A DNA stretch of 64,000 nt, from the NCBI GenBank assembly GCA_026981975.1, contig JALSHV010000013.1, forward strand, positions 1-64,000. Direction: 5' to 3'. Of the stretch, positions 10,519 to 20,107 are shown one piece after another. The first letter of the stretch is position 1, and the number at the start of each line of letters is the position of its first letter. The notes beneath the pieces were generated by a model that worked only from the letters and a program-made list of their open reading frames with translations, was not told the DNA's origin and searched no databases. Position numbers and translations under genes: made by a program. This DNA is from Aquificaceae bacterium (GTDB lineage Bacteria; Aquificota; Aquificia; Aquificales; Aquificaceae).

Positions 10519-11211
10519 CTAAAGCTGTTTTATCTTTTCTATTATCTTGGCAAGTAAATCAAGAGTTATTGAGGGTTTTTGAATTTTCTCTTTTCTCTTT
10601 CTGCGTATTACACCAGCTGCCAATAAGCCGTAGAGAGTTCTGTCAACGGTAAGTTTATCAAGATCCGCTTCTTTCCTTATGCTTGCTACTGTTCTGCTTC
10701 CGTTTACTAAGGATAAAACCTTTTTTTCTTCTTCTGTAAGCTTAATTTTTCCTGTTTTTAACTCCGCTTCTGGAGACTTTTCAAAAATCAAAAGCTCATC
10801 TGAAATTTTTCTCTCTACTTCTTCTTCTGTCAGAAGGCGTGCAGAGCGCATTATGAGTTCTTCTACGGGATAGAAAACCGGTATATCGCTATCGTATTTT
10901 ATAAAGCCGGGAGTGAAGGAAAAAATTCCTTCTTTTTGGTTTAATCTTGGAAGGAAAAATCTTTCTATGGTTTTGTGAATGTCCTCTTTTCTTATTCTCA
11001 GCTTATTTATGAGTTGATCAAAGTTTCTGTCTGTATATACTCTAAAAACCTTATCAACAGGACGGGCAAATACAAGTTCTCCATCTTTCACGTAATAGGC
11101 TACTATCATATCTTTCCATTCAACCAGCAAAACACCGCTTTTTTTATCTTTTGCAAGAACTTGAAGGATATCCGCAAAACTGAAAGTATTAAGATCTCCC
11201 GTCAGAGCCAT
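10519..11211 (-). CDS. DUF4388 domain protein
   Basis: A 230-residue soluble protein. The N-terminal 100 residues match DUF4388 (PatA N-terminal-like): it starts with LTGDLNTFSFADILQVLAKD and contains a GELVFARP strand. The C-terminal part (about 150-210) looks like a small winged-helix-type domain (VLSLVNGSRTVASIRKEAD). DUF4388 proteins commonly occur beside gliding or polarity GTPases and response regulators. It sits between the roadblock gene (3 bp upstream) and the GTPase gene, so it is probably a partner of that switch. Confidence 0.72.
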   Translation of the reverse strand: MALTGDLNTFSFADILQVLAKDKKSGVLLVEWKDMIVAYYVKDGELVFARPVDKVFRVYTDRNFDQLINKLRIRKEDIHKTIERFFLPRLNQKEGIFSFTPGFIKYDSDIPVFYPVEELIMRSARLLTEEEVERKISDELLIFEKSPEAELKTGKIKLTEEEKKVLSLVNGSRTVASIRKEADLDKLTVDRTLYGLLAAGVIRRKRKEKIQKPSITLDLLAKIIEKIKQL

Positions 11212-11214
11212 TTA

Positions 11215-11571
11215 TTAACCTATAGCTTCTTTGAGCTGGGCTTGGGCTTTTCTTATTTCCATCAACAAAAGACCTAACTTCGCTTCATTACTGGCTAAAA
11301 CAGTAAGCACTGCATCTTGTCCTATTCCTGTGAGAACTATATATCCTTCTTCTCCCTTTATGGTTATCTGTTCTAATACACCCTTTTGAAGTTCCTCTGT
11401 TACCTTTTCTCCGAGGGAAAGAATTGCTGCACTCATGGCAGCTACTCTATCTTCCTCTATACCGGGTTTTAATACCGCAGCAATAGGCAGGCCATCAGCA
11501 CTTACCAAAACTGCTCCTTCTAAGCCTGAACTTTTAATGAGTTCCTGCAAAACTTTTTCATATCTGTCCAT
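11215..11571 (-). CDS. roadblock/LC7 domain protein (MglB-like)
   Basis: A 118-residue single-domain roadblock/LC7 protein. It begins MDRYEKVLQELIKSSG and has the GLEGAVLVSADGLPIA strand and an AAMSAAILSLGEKV helix typical of MglB-like regulators. An in-frame GTG at 11610 would add 13 residues, but they lie in the GC-rich structured element upstream, so I choose ATG at 11571. That ATG sits in a small hairpin (TGTCC/GGACA around the codon) with no clear ribosome-binding site. Roadblock proteins act as GAP or scaffold for the small GTPase encoded two genes downstream. Confidence 0.82.
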   Translation of the reverse strand: MDRYEKVLQELIKSSGLEGAVLVSADGLPIAAVLKPGIEEDRVAAMSAAILSLGEKVTEELQKGVLEQITIKGEEGYIVLTGIGQDAVLTVLASNEAKLGLLLMEIRKAQAQLKEAIG

Positions 11572-11590
11572 GGCGGACACACCCAGTTTA

Positions 11591-11683
11591 CCGAACCACC
11601 CTTTCCACACGGTTCGGTGCCGGGCTATTTATACCCCGCCCTGAAAAGGTGTCCAGATACCCGGCAGGCGGCATTTGGACACC
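11591..11683 (-). other. GC-rich structured intergenic element before roadblock operon
   Basis: This 93-bp stretch is about 60% GC in a roughly 40% GC neighbourhood. On the minus strand it can form GGTGTCCA/TGGACACC (11648-11683) with an inner 5-bp AUGCC/GGUAU extension and 8-nt loop, then CCGAACC/GGTTCGG (11591-11617). A 7-bp alternative pairing TGCCGGG/CCCGGCA (11660-11666 with 11618-11624) could compete. A promoter-like TGGACA-16-TATAAA (11628-11655) overlaps. It may be a terminator plus promoter and leader hairpin, or a structured regulatory RNA. No match to a known riboswitch was recognised. Confidence 0.5.
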
Positions 11684-11684
11684 C

Positions 11685-12398
11685 TCATTCTATATCTTTA
11701 AAAAACTTAAGCTCAGCTTCTATTTTTTCCTCAGTAATTATCAACTTTTTCACACCCTCCTCCAATCTGCGGACATCTATTTTATCGCCTTTTTCTTCTA
11801 AAAGTAAAGCTATACTATGGAGTTCTGTGTTCAATTCCGAAAGGAGTTCCTTAATTTTCGTTATTTTAGATCTGTGAATTTCACAAACCTGTTGTATGGC
11901 TTGTCCTATAGCACCCACCGGATCTAAACCTACGGGGAAGTTGGCTTTCATGTAACCCTCTTCCATTTTCTCTAAAGCACTGAGAATTTGGCGTGTGTTT
12001 TCCGAAATGGTATCTATTTGATCTTCCAAGTCCTTTATCTGCCTTTCGTATTTTTCTTCAAAGTTGTTAACCAGATCTTTAATACTGTTAATTATACCCA
12101 GCATTTCTTCATGAATGGGAACGGGAACTACTGTTTTCCCTTTGTGTTTTTCTTCTAAAAGCTCTATTATGTATAGAATTCTGGCAAAAAGTTCTTCTAA
12201 TTTACCTTTTGTCCACATTATATTGAAGAATATCCATACTGTAGATATAAGAAACCCTAGTCCGAAAGATGTGTAAAAACCGATCTTTCCAATAAAGTAA
12301 AGAACAAGGGAAATAAATAGCCCCAGCATGAGCGAAGAAAGAATGTAAAACCTAAGAAGCTCCCCCGCCAGTGATGATAATTTTGGTGTTTCTACCAT
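11685..12398 (-). CDS. membrane-anchored coiled-coil protein, unknown function
   Basis: A 237-residue protein with two transmembrane helices near the N-terminus (about 16-36 and 40-62) and almost no periplasmic loop, followed by a long charged helical region with heptad character, as in the HAMP and signalling stalk of degenerate chemoreceptors. No catalytic or receptor domain is visible. It lies between ilvN and the roadblock/GTPase genes on the same strand and could be a membrane anchor for that module; this is inferred from position only. Confidence 0.6.
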   Translation of the reverse strand: MVETPKLSSLAGELLRFYILSSLMLGLFISLVLYFIGKIGFYTSFGLGFLISTVWIFFNIMWTKGKLEELFARILYIIELLEEKHKGKTVVPVPIHEEMLGIINSIKDLVNNFEEKYERQIKDLEDQIDTISENTRQILSALEKMEEGYMKANFPVGLDPVGAIGQAIQQVCEIHRSKITKIKELLSELNTELHSIALLLEEKGDKIDVRRLEEGVKKLIITEEKIEAELKFFKDIE

Positions 12399-12458
12399 TC
12401 TTCCTCCCTTTTGAGTCTCTTATGTTTCTAAAATCGTCCTGATAACTTTTTTTTTCAG

Positions 12459-13040
12459 TCATTCCCCTGTTTGTTCTTCTGTAAAGAGATCTCTCTTCAT
12501 AGCGACTTTTCCTGTTCTTGCCATTTCTTTAATACCAAAAGGTTTCAAAAGTTCTAAAATAGCTTTTATCTTATCCTCATCACCTGTGACTTCAATAGTG
12601 TAGGTTTCAGGAGACACATCTACAACTTTACCTCTAAATATTTCTACGATCCTGAGAACTTCATCTCTTACCCTTGAAGTAGGTGTGTGAACTTTTATAA
12701 GTAAAAGCTCCCTTTCTACGTGGGGTATATCTGTTATATCTTTAACCTTCAGGGTGTCTATCAATTTCCTGAGCTGTTTTACTACTTGATCAATAACTAT
12801 ATCATCTCCCACAACTTCAATTGTCATGCGGGATATGCCCGGTTCATGAGTTTCTCCCACGGAAAGACTCTCTATGTTATAACCTTTTCCCGCTATTAAA
12901 GTGGCTATCCTTGCAAGAACTCCTATTTCATTTCTCACTCTTACGTTTATTATATGTTTGCGAGTTTGTCCCTTCTTCGTCTGTCTGAGCTTCGGAGCTT
13001 TTGTTACTGTTATATCCGTTGAACCTATGGTGTCTCCCAT
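12459..13040 (-). CDS. ilvN: acetolactate synthase small (regulatory) subunit
   Basis: A 193-residue IlvN/IlvH protein. After a charged leader, the ACT domain starts at about residue 28 ([21 protein letters not shown]) with the NIESLSVG segment that binds valine in the family; a second ACT-like C-terminal domain follows from about 108. It modulates the catalytic subunit IlvB, encoded 10 bp upstream, at the first step of branched-chain amino acid synthesis. Confidence 0.93.
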   Translation of the reverse strand: MGDTIGSTDITVTKAPKLRQTKKGQTRKHIINVRVRNEIGVLARIATLIAGKGYNIESLSVGETHEPGISRMTIEVVGDDIVIDQVVKQLRKLIDTLKVKDITDIPHVERELLLIKVHTPTSRVRDEVLRIVEIFRGKVVDVSPETYTIEVTGDEDKIKAILELLKPFGIKEMARTGKVAMKRDLFTEEQTGE

Positions 13041-13050
13041 TTTTTCTTCC

Positions 13051-14802
13051 CTATCCTACAAGATACATGGTTTCCGCTTCTGTTCCTCTTCCGTCTTCTA
13101 CTATCATATCCCTATAGGATTTTCCGGGAGGAACCATAGGAAGGACATTTTCCTCCCTATCTACAACAAAGTCAAGGACAACGGGTCTGTCTTGTATTTT
13201 TACCGCTTCTTCTAAGATTTCTCTTACTTCTTTTGGTTTCTCCGCTCTGAAACCGATCGCTCCCATAGACTCTGCCAGTTTTACAAAATCTGGTTGAATT
13301 TCTAAATTTACTTCGGAGTATCTCCTATTGTAAAAAAGCTCCTGCCACTGCCGAACCATACCCAAATAGGCGTTGTTTATAATGGCTACCTTTATAGGCA
13401 CTTTATACTGAACAGCCGTGACTATTTCCTGCATAGTCATCATAAAGGAGCCATCTCCGTCTATGACAAAAACTTCCCTGTCGGGTTTTCCTATTTTTGC
13501 TCCTATACCGGCGGGTAGACCAAAACCCATTGTTCCCAAACCACCCGAACTTAGAAATTGGCGTGGAAAGGAGTATTTGTAAAACATTGCAGCCCACATC
13601 TGATGTTGTCCTACACCGGGAACTACTATTGCTTCTCCTTTGGTTACTTCGTATATCTGCTCTATTACATACTGTGGTTTAATAACTTTTTTAGAGTTTT
13701 TATACGTTAGAGGGTGGAGTTTTTTCCACTTTTCTATTTGCTCAAGCCACTTTTCCCTTTCAGCCGGCGAATGAATCTTTGCATTTCTACGTTTTATCTC
13801 ACTTAACAGCTTTTTTAAAACTATTTTCACATCTCCTACTATGGGTATATCCACTACAATATTCTTTGATATAGAAGCAGGATCTATATCTATGTGAACT
13901 ATCTTAGCGGTGGGTGCAAATTCGTCTATTTTGCCAGTAACTCTGTCGTCAAATCTCGCACCTACTGCTATTAGAAGATCACAGTTGTATACCGCCATGT
14001 TTGCGTAGTAAGTGCCGTGCATTCCCAGCATTCTGAGAGAAAGCGGGTGGTTCTCCGGAAAAGCTCCTTTACCTTGTGTTGTTGTAGTTACTGGTATTTT
14101 CATGAGTTCCGCTAACTCTATCAGTTCCTCTTGAGCTTCTGCATTAACAGCACCTCCACCTACGTAAAGAACCGGCTTCTTGGCGGACAGAATTAAATCA
14201 ACAGCTTTCCTTATTTGTTGAAGATTCCCTTCTACATGGGGTTTGTATCCCGGCAGGGCTTTTTTTACTTCTTCAAGGGAAGGCACTTTACTGTTGGTGA
14301 GTTGTTGAGTTATATCTTTGGGAATATCTATAAGCACTGGTCCGGGTCTACCCGTTTTTGCTATATAAAAGGCTTTTCTTATAATTAAGGAAAGTTCTTC
14401 AATATTTCTTACAAGAAAGCTGTGTTTTGTAATAGGACGGGTTATACCTATAATATCTACTTCTTGAAAAGCATCATTCCCTATCATATGGGTAGGAACC
14501 TGTCCTGTTATAACCACTAAGGGAACGGAATCCATGTAAGCGTCTGCTATGGGAGTTACTATATTAGTCGCACCGGGTCCTGAAGTTGTCATAGCAACTC
14601 CAACTTTTCCCGTAGCTCTTGCATACCCTTCAGCCATGTGTCCCGCACCTTGCTCATGACGTGCTAGTATATGCCTTATTTCTCCATCTCTGTAAAGAGC
14701 ATCGTAGACTTCCATTATTGCTCCACCGGGAAGCCCGAATATGGTATCAACTCCTTCTTCTTTCAGTGTTTCTATTACCAGCTCCGCACCCTTTCTCGTC
14801 AT
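13051..14802 (-). CDS. ilvB: acetolactate synthase large subunit
   Basis: A 583-residue thiamine-diphosphate enzyme condensing two pyruvates to acetolactate (or pyruvate with 2-oxobutyrate). The catalytic Glu lies in [18 protein letters not shown] (near 50), and the ThDP motif runs from GDGSFMMT to [11 protein letters not shown] (about 448-480), with the acetolactate-synthase Trp in VRQWQ. The FAD domain lies in between. It forms an ilvB-ilvN operon, and ilvD of the same pathway is at 20104-21774. The gene diverges from atpA. Confidence 0.95.
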   Translation of the reverse strand: MTRKGAELVIETLKEEGVDTIFGLPGGAIMEVYDALYRDGEIRHILARHEQGAGHMAEGYARATGKVGVAMTTSGPGATNIVTPIADAYMDSVPLVVITGQVPTHMIGNDAFQEVDIIGITRPITKHSFLVRNIEELSLIIRKAFYIAKTGRPGPVLIDIPKDITQQLTNSKVPSLEEVKKALPGYKPHVEGNLQQIRKAVDLILSAKKPVLYVGGGAVNAEAQEELIELAELMKIPVTTTTQGKGAFPENHPLSLRMLGMHGTYYANMAVYNCDLLIAVGARFDDRVTGKIDEFAPTAKIVHIDIDPASISKNIVVDIPIVGDVKIVLKKLLSEIKRRNAKIHSPAEREKWLEQIEKWKKLHPLTYKNSKKVIKPQYVIEQIYEVTKGEAIVVPGVGQHQMWAAMFYKYSFPRQFLSSGGLGTMGFGLPAGIGAKIGKPDREVFVIDGDGSFMMTMQEIVTAVQYKVPIKVAIINNAYLGMVRQWQELFYNRRYSEVNLEIQPDFVKLAESMGAIGFRAEKPKEVREILEEAVKIQDRPVVLDFVVDREENVLPMVPPGKSYRDMIVEDGRGTEAETMYLVG

Positions 14803-14872
14803 TTTTCGTTTCTCCTAAAGTGCTAATATATTAAATAATGTGTTAGGAATTCTTAAGTTCAAGTTCCTGTGT

Positions 14873-14878
14873 TATAAT
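14873..14878 (+). promoter_or_regulatory. probable atpA -10 box
   Basis: A perfect TATAAT lies 29 bp before the atpA start in the 104-bp divergent ilvB/atpA gap. The -35 at 17 bp (TTCTTA) is weak. A GGAGGT ribosome-binding site precedes the ATG at the expected distance. On the other strand a TTGAAC followed by AT-rich sequence could serve ilvB. Confidence 0.45.
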
Positions 14879-14906
14879 TTCCCTGCACAAATCTGGAGGT
14901 TCTGAT

Positions 14907-16418
14907 ATGGGAATGCTCAGTTATGAAGAAGCTTTAGAGATTTTGCGCCAGCAAATAGAAGAGTTTTCCGCAGAAGCTAAAATGGAAGAGGTAGGAGTTG
15001 TTTACTACGTAGGTGACGGTGTCGCCAGAGCTTACGGACTTGAAAATGTAATGGCTATGGAGGTAGTGGAGTTTGAAGGAGGGGAAAAGGGTTTAGCTTT
15101 TAACCTTGAAGAGGATAACGTAGGTATAATTATTCTGGGAAGTGAAACGGGAATAAGGGAAGGTTCTGTTGTAAGAAGGACGAATCAAATTCTGTCCGCT
15201 CCTGTGGGTGAAGGGCTTATAGGGAGAGTTATAAATCCCTTGGGAGAACCCCTTGACGGTAAAGGGCCTGTTCAATACGAGTATTTGTCTCCTGTAGAGA
15301 AAATAGCTCCGGGCGTTGTTAGTAGAAAACCTGTTCACGAACCTCTTCAAACAGGTATTAAGGCAATAGATTCCATGATTCCCATAGGAAGAGGACAAAG
15401 AGAGTTAATAATAGGGGACAGAGCTACTGGAAAGACAACAATTTGTATAGATACGATTCTCAATCAAAAAGACACGGACGTTTACTGTATATACGTTGCA
15501 ATAGGACAGAAAAGATCTACTACTGCCAGAATTATTGAACTACTTGAAAGAGAAGGTGCTATGGAATACACCACCGTAGTGGTTGCTTCTGCAACTGATC
15601 CTGCTTCTCTTCAATATCTTGCTCCTTTTGTGGGTTGCACTATTGGGGAGTATTTCAGGGACAATGGCAAACACGCTCTTGTTATTTACGACGATCTTTC
15701 AAAACACGCGGAAGCTTACAGGCAACTCTCTCTACTTATGAGAAGACCTCCCGGTAGAGAAGCATTTCCCGGAGATGTGTTCTACCTTCACTCCCGCTTA
15801 CTGGAAAGAGCTGCTAAGCTTAAAGATGAATTGGGTGGAGGATCTTTAACTGCACTGCCTATAATAGAAACCAAGGCGGGAGACGTAGCTGCCTATATAC
15901 CTACAAACGTTATATCCATTACAGATGGGCAGATTTATCTTGAGCCAGATCTTTTTAACAAAGGTGTAAGACCTGCAATAAACGTAGGACTCTCCGTATC
16001 AAGAGTAGGTGGTGCGGCTCAAATAAAGGCAATGAAACAAGTAGCGGGAACATTGAGATTGGATCTTGCCCAGTTCAGAGAACTTGAAGCTTTTGTGCAA
16101 TTCGCTTCAGAACTGGATAAGGCTACTCAGCAAACCATAAACAGAGGAATGAGATTAGTAGAACTCCTTAAACAAGAACCCTATAATCCCCTACCAGTTG
16201 AGAAACAAATAGTGGCAATATTTGCGGGAACAAACGGCTACTTAGACGACTTGCCTGTAGAATCTGTAAGAAAATTTGAGAAGGAGCTTTATACTTTTTT
16301 GGATACGGAAAGAAAGGATATACTTCAGGAAATAAGAGAGAAAAAAACCTTAGACGATGAGTTAAAAGAAAAGATAAAGAAAGCTTTGGACACTTTTAAG
16401 TCAAAATTTGTTCCGTGA
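14907..16418 (+). CDS. atpA: ATP synthase F1 alpha subunit
   Basis: A 503-residue F1 alpha subunit. The P-loop is GDRATGKTT (near 170-178), with the alpha/beta signature [13 protein letters not shown] near 365-377 and the arginine finger in that region. It builds the catalytic hexamer of the F-type ATP synthase. No other clear F1Fo subunit gene is adjacent, in keeping with scattered ATP synthase genes in Aquificaceae; an AtpR-like protein is encoded separately at 40526. A DUF72 gene overlaps its stop codon by 4 bp. Confidence 0.97.
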   Translation: MGMLSYEEALEILRQQIEEFSAEAKMEEVGVVYYVGDGVARAYGLENVMAMEVVEFEGGEKGLAFNLEEDNVGIIILGSETGIREGSVVRRTNQILSAPVGEGLIGRVINPLGEPLDGKGPVQYEYLSPVEKIAPGVVSRKPVHEPLQTGIKAIDSMIPIGRGQRELIIGDRATGKTTICIDTILNQKDTDVYCIYVAIGQKRSTTARIIELLEREGAMEYTTVVVASATDPASLQYLAPFVGCTIGEYFRDNGKHALVIYDDLSKHAEAYRQLSLLMRRPPGREAFPGDVFYLHSRLLERAAKLKDELGGGSLTALPIIETKAGDVAAYIPTNVISITDGQIYLEPDLFNKGVRPAINVGLSVSRVGGAAQIKAMKQVAGTLRLDLAQFRELEAFVQFASELDKATQQTINRGMRLVELLKQEPYNPLPVEKQIVAIFAGTNGYLDDLPVESVRKFEKELYTFLDTERKDILQEIREKKTLDDELKEKIKKALDTFKSKFVP

Positions 16419-17248
16419 AGAATTGTATTTCAGTAAATATAGGGTGTAGTGGCTTCTCTTACAGAGATTGGATAGGTGTTTTTTATCCGCAAGGTTTAAA
16501 TTCAAGTGATTTTATAACATTCTATGAAAAATTTTTCAATATTGTTGAAATAAACTACAGCTTTTACAGTATGCCGAATTCTTCTACAATGGAAAATTTT
16601 GTAAATAAAACAAAAAGATTAAAATTTGCAGTTAAAGCTTACAGAATCTTTACCCACAACAGAAAGTATTCCCGAAGTGATAGAGATAAATTTCTAAAGA
16701 GTTGTGAACCTTTACTGGAAAGTGAAAGGTTTATAGCATTCCTGTTTCAGTTCCCTCAGAGTTTTTATTATTCTCTTGAGAATATGGAATACATAAAGAG
16801 ACTTTCGGAAAGCTTTGAAGGATATCCGAAGGTTTTGGAAGTAAGGAGTAGGAGCTTCGCACGCGCAGAGTTTTTTGAAGAAGTGGAAAGCCTTGGTTTT
16901 TCTTTGGTAAACATAGACGCTCCTAAGGTTAAGGGGATAATAGTAGGACCGTGGAAGTCTATTGGGGAGATAAACTATATAAGACTCCACGGTAGGAATG
17001 CTGAAAAATGGTTCAACTCGGAAGATTCTTATGAAAGATATGATTATCTTTATTCAACAGAGGAAATCACTTGGATAGGGAATAAAATTAAAAGATTGTG
17101 TTCGGGGAAGGAAACTTATGTATTTTTTAACAACCACTACCGTGGTAAATCTCTCTTAAACGCTTTACAGCTCAAAGAATTCTTTGGAGAAAAAGTTAAA
17201 ATACCTGCAGCTCTTAAAGGATTGTTTTCCACTACATTATGGGAGTAG
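16415..17248 (+). CDS. DUF72 (YecE-like) family protein
   Basis: A 277-residue TIM-barrel-like DUF72 protein. It starts with the family strand [17 protein letters not shown] and has [23 protein letters not shown] and YIRLHGR segments in order. The family is widespread and biochemically unassigned. It starts with a GTG that overlaps the atpA stop (GTGA), so it is coupled to atpA translation, but no functional link is evident. Codon use is more A/T-rich than in atpA. Confidence 0.8.
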   Translation: MKNCISVNIGCSGFSYRDWIGVFYPQGLNSSDFITFYEKFFNIVEINYSFYSMPNSSTMENFVNKTKRLKFAVKAYRIFTHNRKYSRSDRDKFLKSCEPLLESERFIAFLFQFPQSFYYSLENMEYIKRLSESFEGYPKVLEVRSRSFARAEFFEEVESLGFSLVNIDAPKVKGIIVGPWKSIGEINYIRLHGRNAEKWFNSEDSYERYDYLYSTEEITWIGNKIKRLCSGKETYVFFNNHYRGKSLLNALQLKEFFGEKVKIPAALKGLFSTTLWE

Positions 17249-17297
17249 AAATTGATTAAGAAATTTCATATATTATTATATTATTGGAGGTGTAGAA

Positions 17298-17708
17298 TTG
17301 AGAAGGTATTTGCTCAAATCTAAAATTCACAGACTAAAAGTGACCGGTGCGGATCTTCATTACGAAGGTAGCTTATCCCTTGATATAGAGCTTATGGAAA
17401 CAGCGGATCTTATACCCTTTGAAAGGGTGGAGGTTTACAACATAAGCAACGGAGCGAGATTTTCCACTTACGTAATTCCCGCACCTAGATTTTCAGGAGA
17501 AGTGCGTTTGAACGGTGCGGCAGCACGCCTCGGAACCAAGGGTGATCTTATTATCATAGCTTCTTACGGAGAATACGAAGAGGAAGATTTAAAAGACTAC
17601 AAACCAATTCTCGTTTACGTAGATTCCAATAATAAGGTAAAAGAGGTAAAAGGATCTGCGGAGATTGAAAATGTACAATGTTCCTTCCCTGACACCGCAG
17701 GAAGTTAA
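17298..17708 (+). CDS. panD: aspartate 1-decarboxylase
   Basis: A 136-residue pyruvoyl enzyme proenzyme making beta-alanine for pantothenate and CoA. The self-cleavage site Gly24-Ser25 lies in HYEGSLSLD at exactly the usual position; the essential Lys9 and Arg residues of the first strands are present, and Tyr58-equivalent and GAAARL segments follow. The start is a TTG with a good GGAGGTG site five bases upstream; the ruler-like position of Gly24-Ser25 supports it. The C-terminal tail overlaps the rhodanese gene by about 38 bp. Confidence 0.93.
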   Translation: MRRYLLKSKIHRLKVTGADLHYEGSLSLDIELMETADLIPFERVEVYNISNGARFSTYVIPAPRFSGEVRLNGAAARLGTKGDLIIIASYGEYEEEDLKDYKPILVYVDSNNKVKEVKGSAEIENVQCSFPDTAGS

Positions 17709-18003
17709 AGAAATCCTTGAAAAGGAAAAGGGTAGAGTAGTTCTTTTAGATGTGAGAACACCACGGGAACACAAGCAGTTGCGGATTCCTAATTCTGTGC
17801 TGTTACCCTTAGATGAGCTTAGATACAGGTATTCGGAGTTACCACCGGATAAAAAGTATATAGTTTACTGTAGAAGTGGGGAAAGAAGCACTTTTGCTAC
17901 TTTTTTCCTTAGACATATGGGTTACGATGCTTACAATCTTACGGGGGGGATAATTCGCTGGTCTTATGAAAAAGAAGGTGATCGTGGAGATACCTCGCGG
18001 TAA
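17671..18003 (+). CDS. single-domain rhodanese-like sulfurtransferase
   Basis: A 110-residue rhodanese domain with the active-site Cys67 in VYCRSGERS, preceded by [18 protein letters not shown]. Such proteins carry persulfide sulfur. An upstream TTG at 17665 is possible, but ATG at 17671 has GGAG spaced before it. It overlaps panD at its start and converges with obg, overlapping its 3' end by 40 bp. It could feed sulfur to TusA/DsrE and sHdr encoded elsewhere in this window, although it is not in that operon. Confidence 0.85.
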   Translation: MYNVPSLTPQEVKEILEKEKGRVVLLDVRTPREHKQLRIPNSVLLPLDELRYRYSELPPDKKYIVYCRSGERSTFATFFLRHMGYDAYNLTGGIIRWSYEKEGDRGDTSR

Positions 18004-18995
18004 ACTTTCCACATTAAGTTCTTTAGTTTGGAAATGTTTTCTCCACTTAATGCTGATATAGCTATAAAATCGTAACCCTTAGCGGTAAAGTATTTTTCAA
18101 GTTCTTTGAGCAAATCTTTATCGGAAAGAGAGTCTATTTTATTTGCGACAACTATTTGAGTCTTCTCCATAAGTTGTGGATTGTAAAGTTTAAGTTCTTT
18201 GTTTACTATCTCAAAAGCTTTTAGCGGATCTATTTGCCGATTATCTGAAACATCTATAAGGTGTAGTAGTATTTTGGTTCTTTCTACATGTCTGAGGAAC
18301 TCATATCCCAAACCTGAACCTTTATGAGCGTTTTCTATAAGACCGGGTATGTCCGCTATTGTAATTTTATTCTCTTCATCAATTTGAAGAACACCCAAAT
18401 TAGGCGCTACGGTTGTAAAGGGATAACTGCCGGTTTTAACTCTCGCTCTTGTAAGTTTTGTCAGCAGAGTTGACTTACCAGCATTGGGAAGACCTATTAT
18501 ACCTACATCGGCAATTAGTTTAAGTTCAAGAATTACCCATCTTTCTTCCCCTTCTTCTCCCGGCTCCGCATACCGGGGAGTCCTGTTGATCGGAGTTGCA
18601 AAGTGAGCGTTACCCTTACCTCCTCTACCACCCTTTGCGATTATGCACTTTTGTCCTTCTTCTGTTAGATCGCATAAAAGGATTCCGCTCTTTGCATCTT
18701 TGACAACTGTTCCTAAGGGAACGTAAATTATTAAATCCTCTCCGTCTTTCCCCTTCTTGTTTTTTCCTCCACCAGGTTTACCGTTCTGTGCTTTAAAGTG
18801 TTTCTTGTATTTAAAGTCAAGAAGACTGTGTTTACTACCGGTAGCTATCAGTATGACATCACCGCCTTTACCACCATCTCCACCCGCAGGTCCGCCCTTT
18901 GGTCTGAACTTCTCACGCAGAAAGGCAATCGCTCCGTTTCCTCCTTTTCCTCCTTTCACGTAAATCTTTACCCTATCTATAAAATCAACCATCAA
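17964..18995 (-). CDS. obg: GTPase Obg
   Basis: A 343-residue Obg. The glycine-rich Obg fold (about 1-158, GGKGGNG and GGPAGGDGGKGGD) is followed by the GTPase domain with P-loop GLPNAGKST near 167-175, DIPGLIENAHKGSGLG, and NKID near 288. It lacks the longer C-terminal domain of some homologues. Obg associates with the large ribosomal subunit and links nucleotide state to ribosome assembly. It is the last gene of the obg-phosphoesterase-ilvD-trmD run. Confidence 0.94.
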   Translation of the reverse strand: MMVDFIDRVKIYVKGGKGGNGAIAFLREKFRPKGGPAGGDGGKGGDVILIATGSKHSLLDFKYKKHFKAQNGKPGGGKNKKGKDGEDLIIYVPLGTVVKDAKSGILLCDLTEEGQKCIIAKGGRGGKGNAHFATPINRTPRYAEPGEEGEERWVILELKLIADVGIIGLPNAGKSTLLTKLTRARVKTGSYPFTTVAPNLGVLQIDEENKITIADIPGLIENAHKGSGLGYEFLRHVERTKILLHLIDVSDNRQIDPLKAFEIVNKELKLYNPQLMEKTQIVVANKIDSLSDKDLLKELEKYFTAKGYDFIAISALSGENISKLKNLMWKVYREVSPRSPSFS

Positions 18996-19003
18996 AAATA
19001 TAT

Positions 19004-20107
19004 TTAGGGTTTAGTCCCTTCAAGAACAACCACCACTACGTCTGGAGGTGAGAGTAATCTCATGGGAGGTCCACCTGTTCCTACACCTTTGCTGACTATT
19101 ATGAATTTATCTTTTCCGAGTTCTTTTATACCCCTGTCAGTTTCAAAAATAACTCGTAAAATTGTATATCCTACGAAAAAGAGTATCCCGCCATGGGAGT
19201 GCCCTGCAAGCACTAAATCTATGTAAGGAAGGGAGGATTTATCTACTTCAGGTCTGTGTTTTAAAAGAATTGTATAACGGGATGGATCTGTTGTTTTTAG
19301 GATTTCTTTCTCTTCTAAAAACACTTTATAGCCCAGTCTTTTGCCGTCTGGATCGTCTATACCTACAAGAGTAATATAGTTTCCTACATTTACTACTTCG
19401 CCTCTTAAAACTTTAAACCCTGAACTCTTTAAAAATTCAAGGGATTGCTCTAATCCTACGTAGTATTCGTGATTTCCCACTACTGCGTATTTACCCAGAG
19501 GAGGTTTCATGCTGGCGAGCATATGAGAAAGATGTGCAAATCCGGAAGTATTTCCGTCCACTATGTCCCCTGTTGCTACTACAAGATGGGGTTTTTCTTT
19601 TTTGTAGACTTTTAACACCATATTTATTCTGTTTTCTCTCATCAGCGGTCCTAAGTGAAGATCTGAAATGTGGAGTATTTTTATCCGCTTCCCAGCAGGT
19701 ATTTTTTCAGTCTTTAAGGTATACTTTTCTACTTGCAAAAAGTAAGTTTCTAAATGGCTATAAAGACTCAGAAAAATAGCAGATACAGTTGCAGTTTGTA
19801 AAACCTTCTTGGGAGGAAACCCTTTGAATTTGCTGAGGATTTCCAAAAACAAACCGCTTAAGAAAAAGTATATTATAAAACCCATCCAGAAAAGACCCGG
19901 CACCGCTATTAATCGGGCTAAACCTATAAAGCCAGCTCTGTCAAGAGCTTTCCACAGAGCGGGAGAAATAACTAATACTGTAAGGATAAGTCCGATTAAG
20001 ACTCTGTTCCTTTTTGAGAAGTTAAGGGCTAACGTTAGCTTACGATACAGATAGTAGTGAAGAAAAGAATATATAAGGAAGAAAACGGGAACAAATAAGG
20101 TCATCAA
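19004..20107 (-). CDS. membrane-anchored metallophosphoesterase
   Basis: A 367-residue protein with about four N-terminal transmembrane helices (up to residue 115) and a C-terminal calcineurin-like phosphoesterase domain of the YkuE/YaeI type. Metal motifs in order: [29 protein letters not shown] and AGHSHGG, so the site looks intact. Substrate unknown; lipid-linked phosphates or UDP-diacylglucosamine-like compounds are family possibilities. It overlaps ilvD by 4 bp and is followed by obg after 8 bp. Confidence 0.85.
   Translation of the reverse strand: MMTLFVPVFFLIYSFLHYYLYRKLTLALNFSKRNRVLIGLILTVLVISPALWKALDRAGFIGLARLIAVPGLFWMGFIIYFFLSGLFLEILSKFKGFPPKKVLQTATVSAIFLSLYSHLETYFLQVEKYTLKTEKIPAGKRIKILHISDLHLGPLMRENRINMVLKVYKKEKPHLVVATGDIVDGNTSGFAHLSHMLASMKPPLGKYAVVGNHEYYVGLEQSLEFLKSSGFKVLRGEVVNVGNYITLVGIDDPDGKRLGYKVFLEEKEILKTTDPSRYTILLKHRPEVDKSSLPYIDLVLAGHSHGGILFFVGYTILRVIFETDRGIKELGKDKFIIVSKGVGTGGPPMRLLSPPDVVVVVLEGTKP

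Noticed and set aside
11591-11683. SRP RNA, tmRNA, RNase P RNA or 6S RNA
   Set aside because: None of their conserved cores (for example the SRP GGAAGCAGCC-type loop or a tRNA-like end) is present, and Aquificaceae are known to use the protein HARP in place of RNase P RNA.
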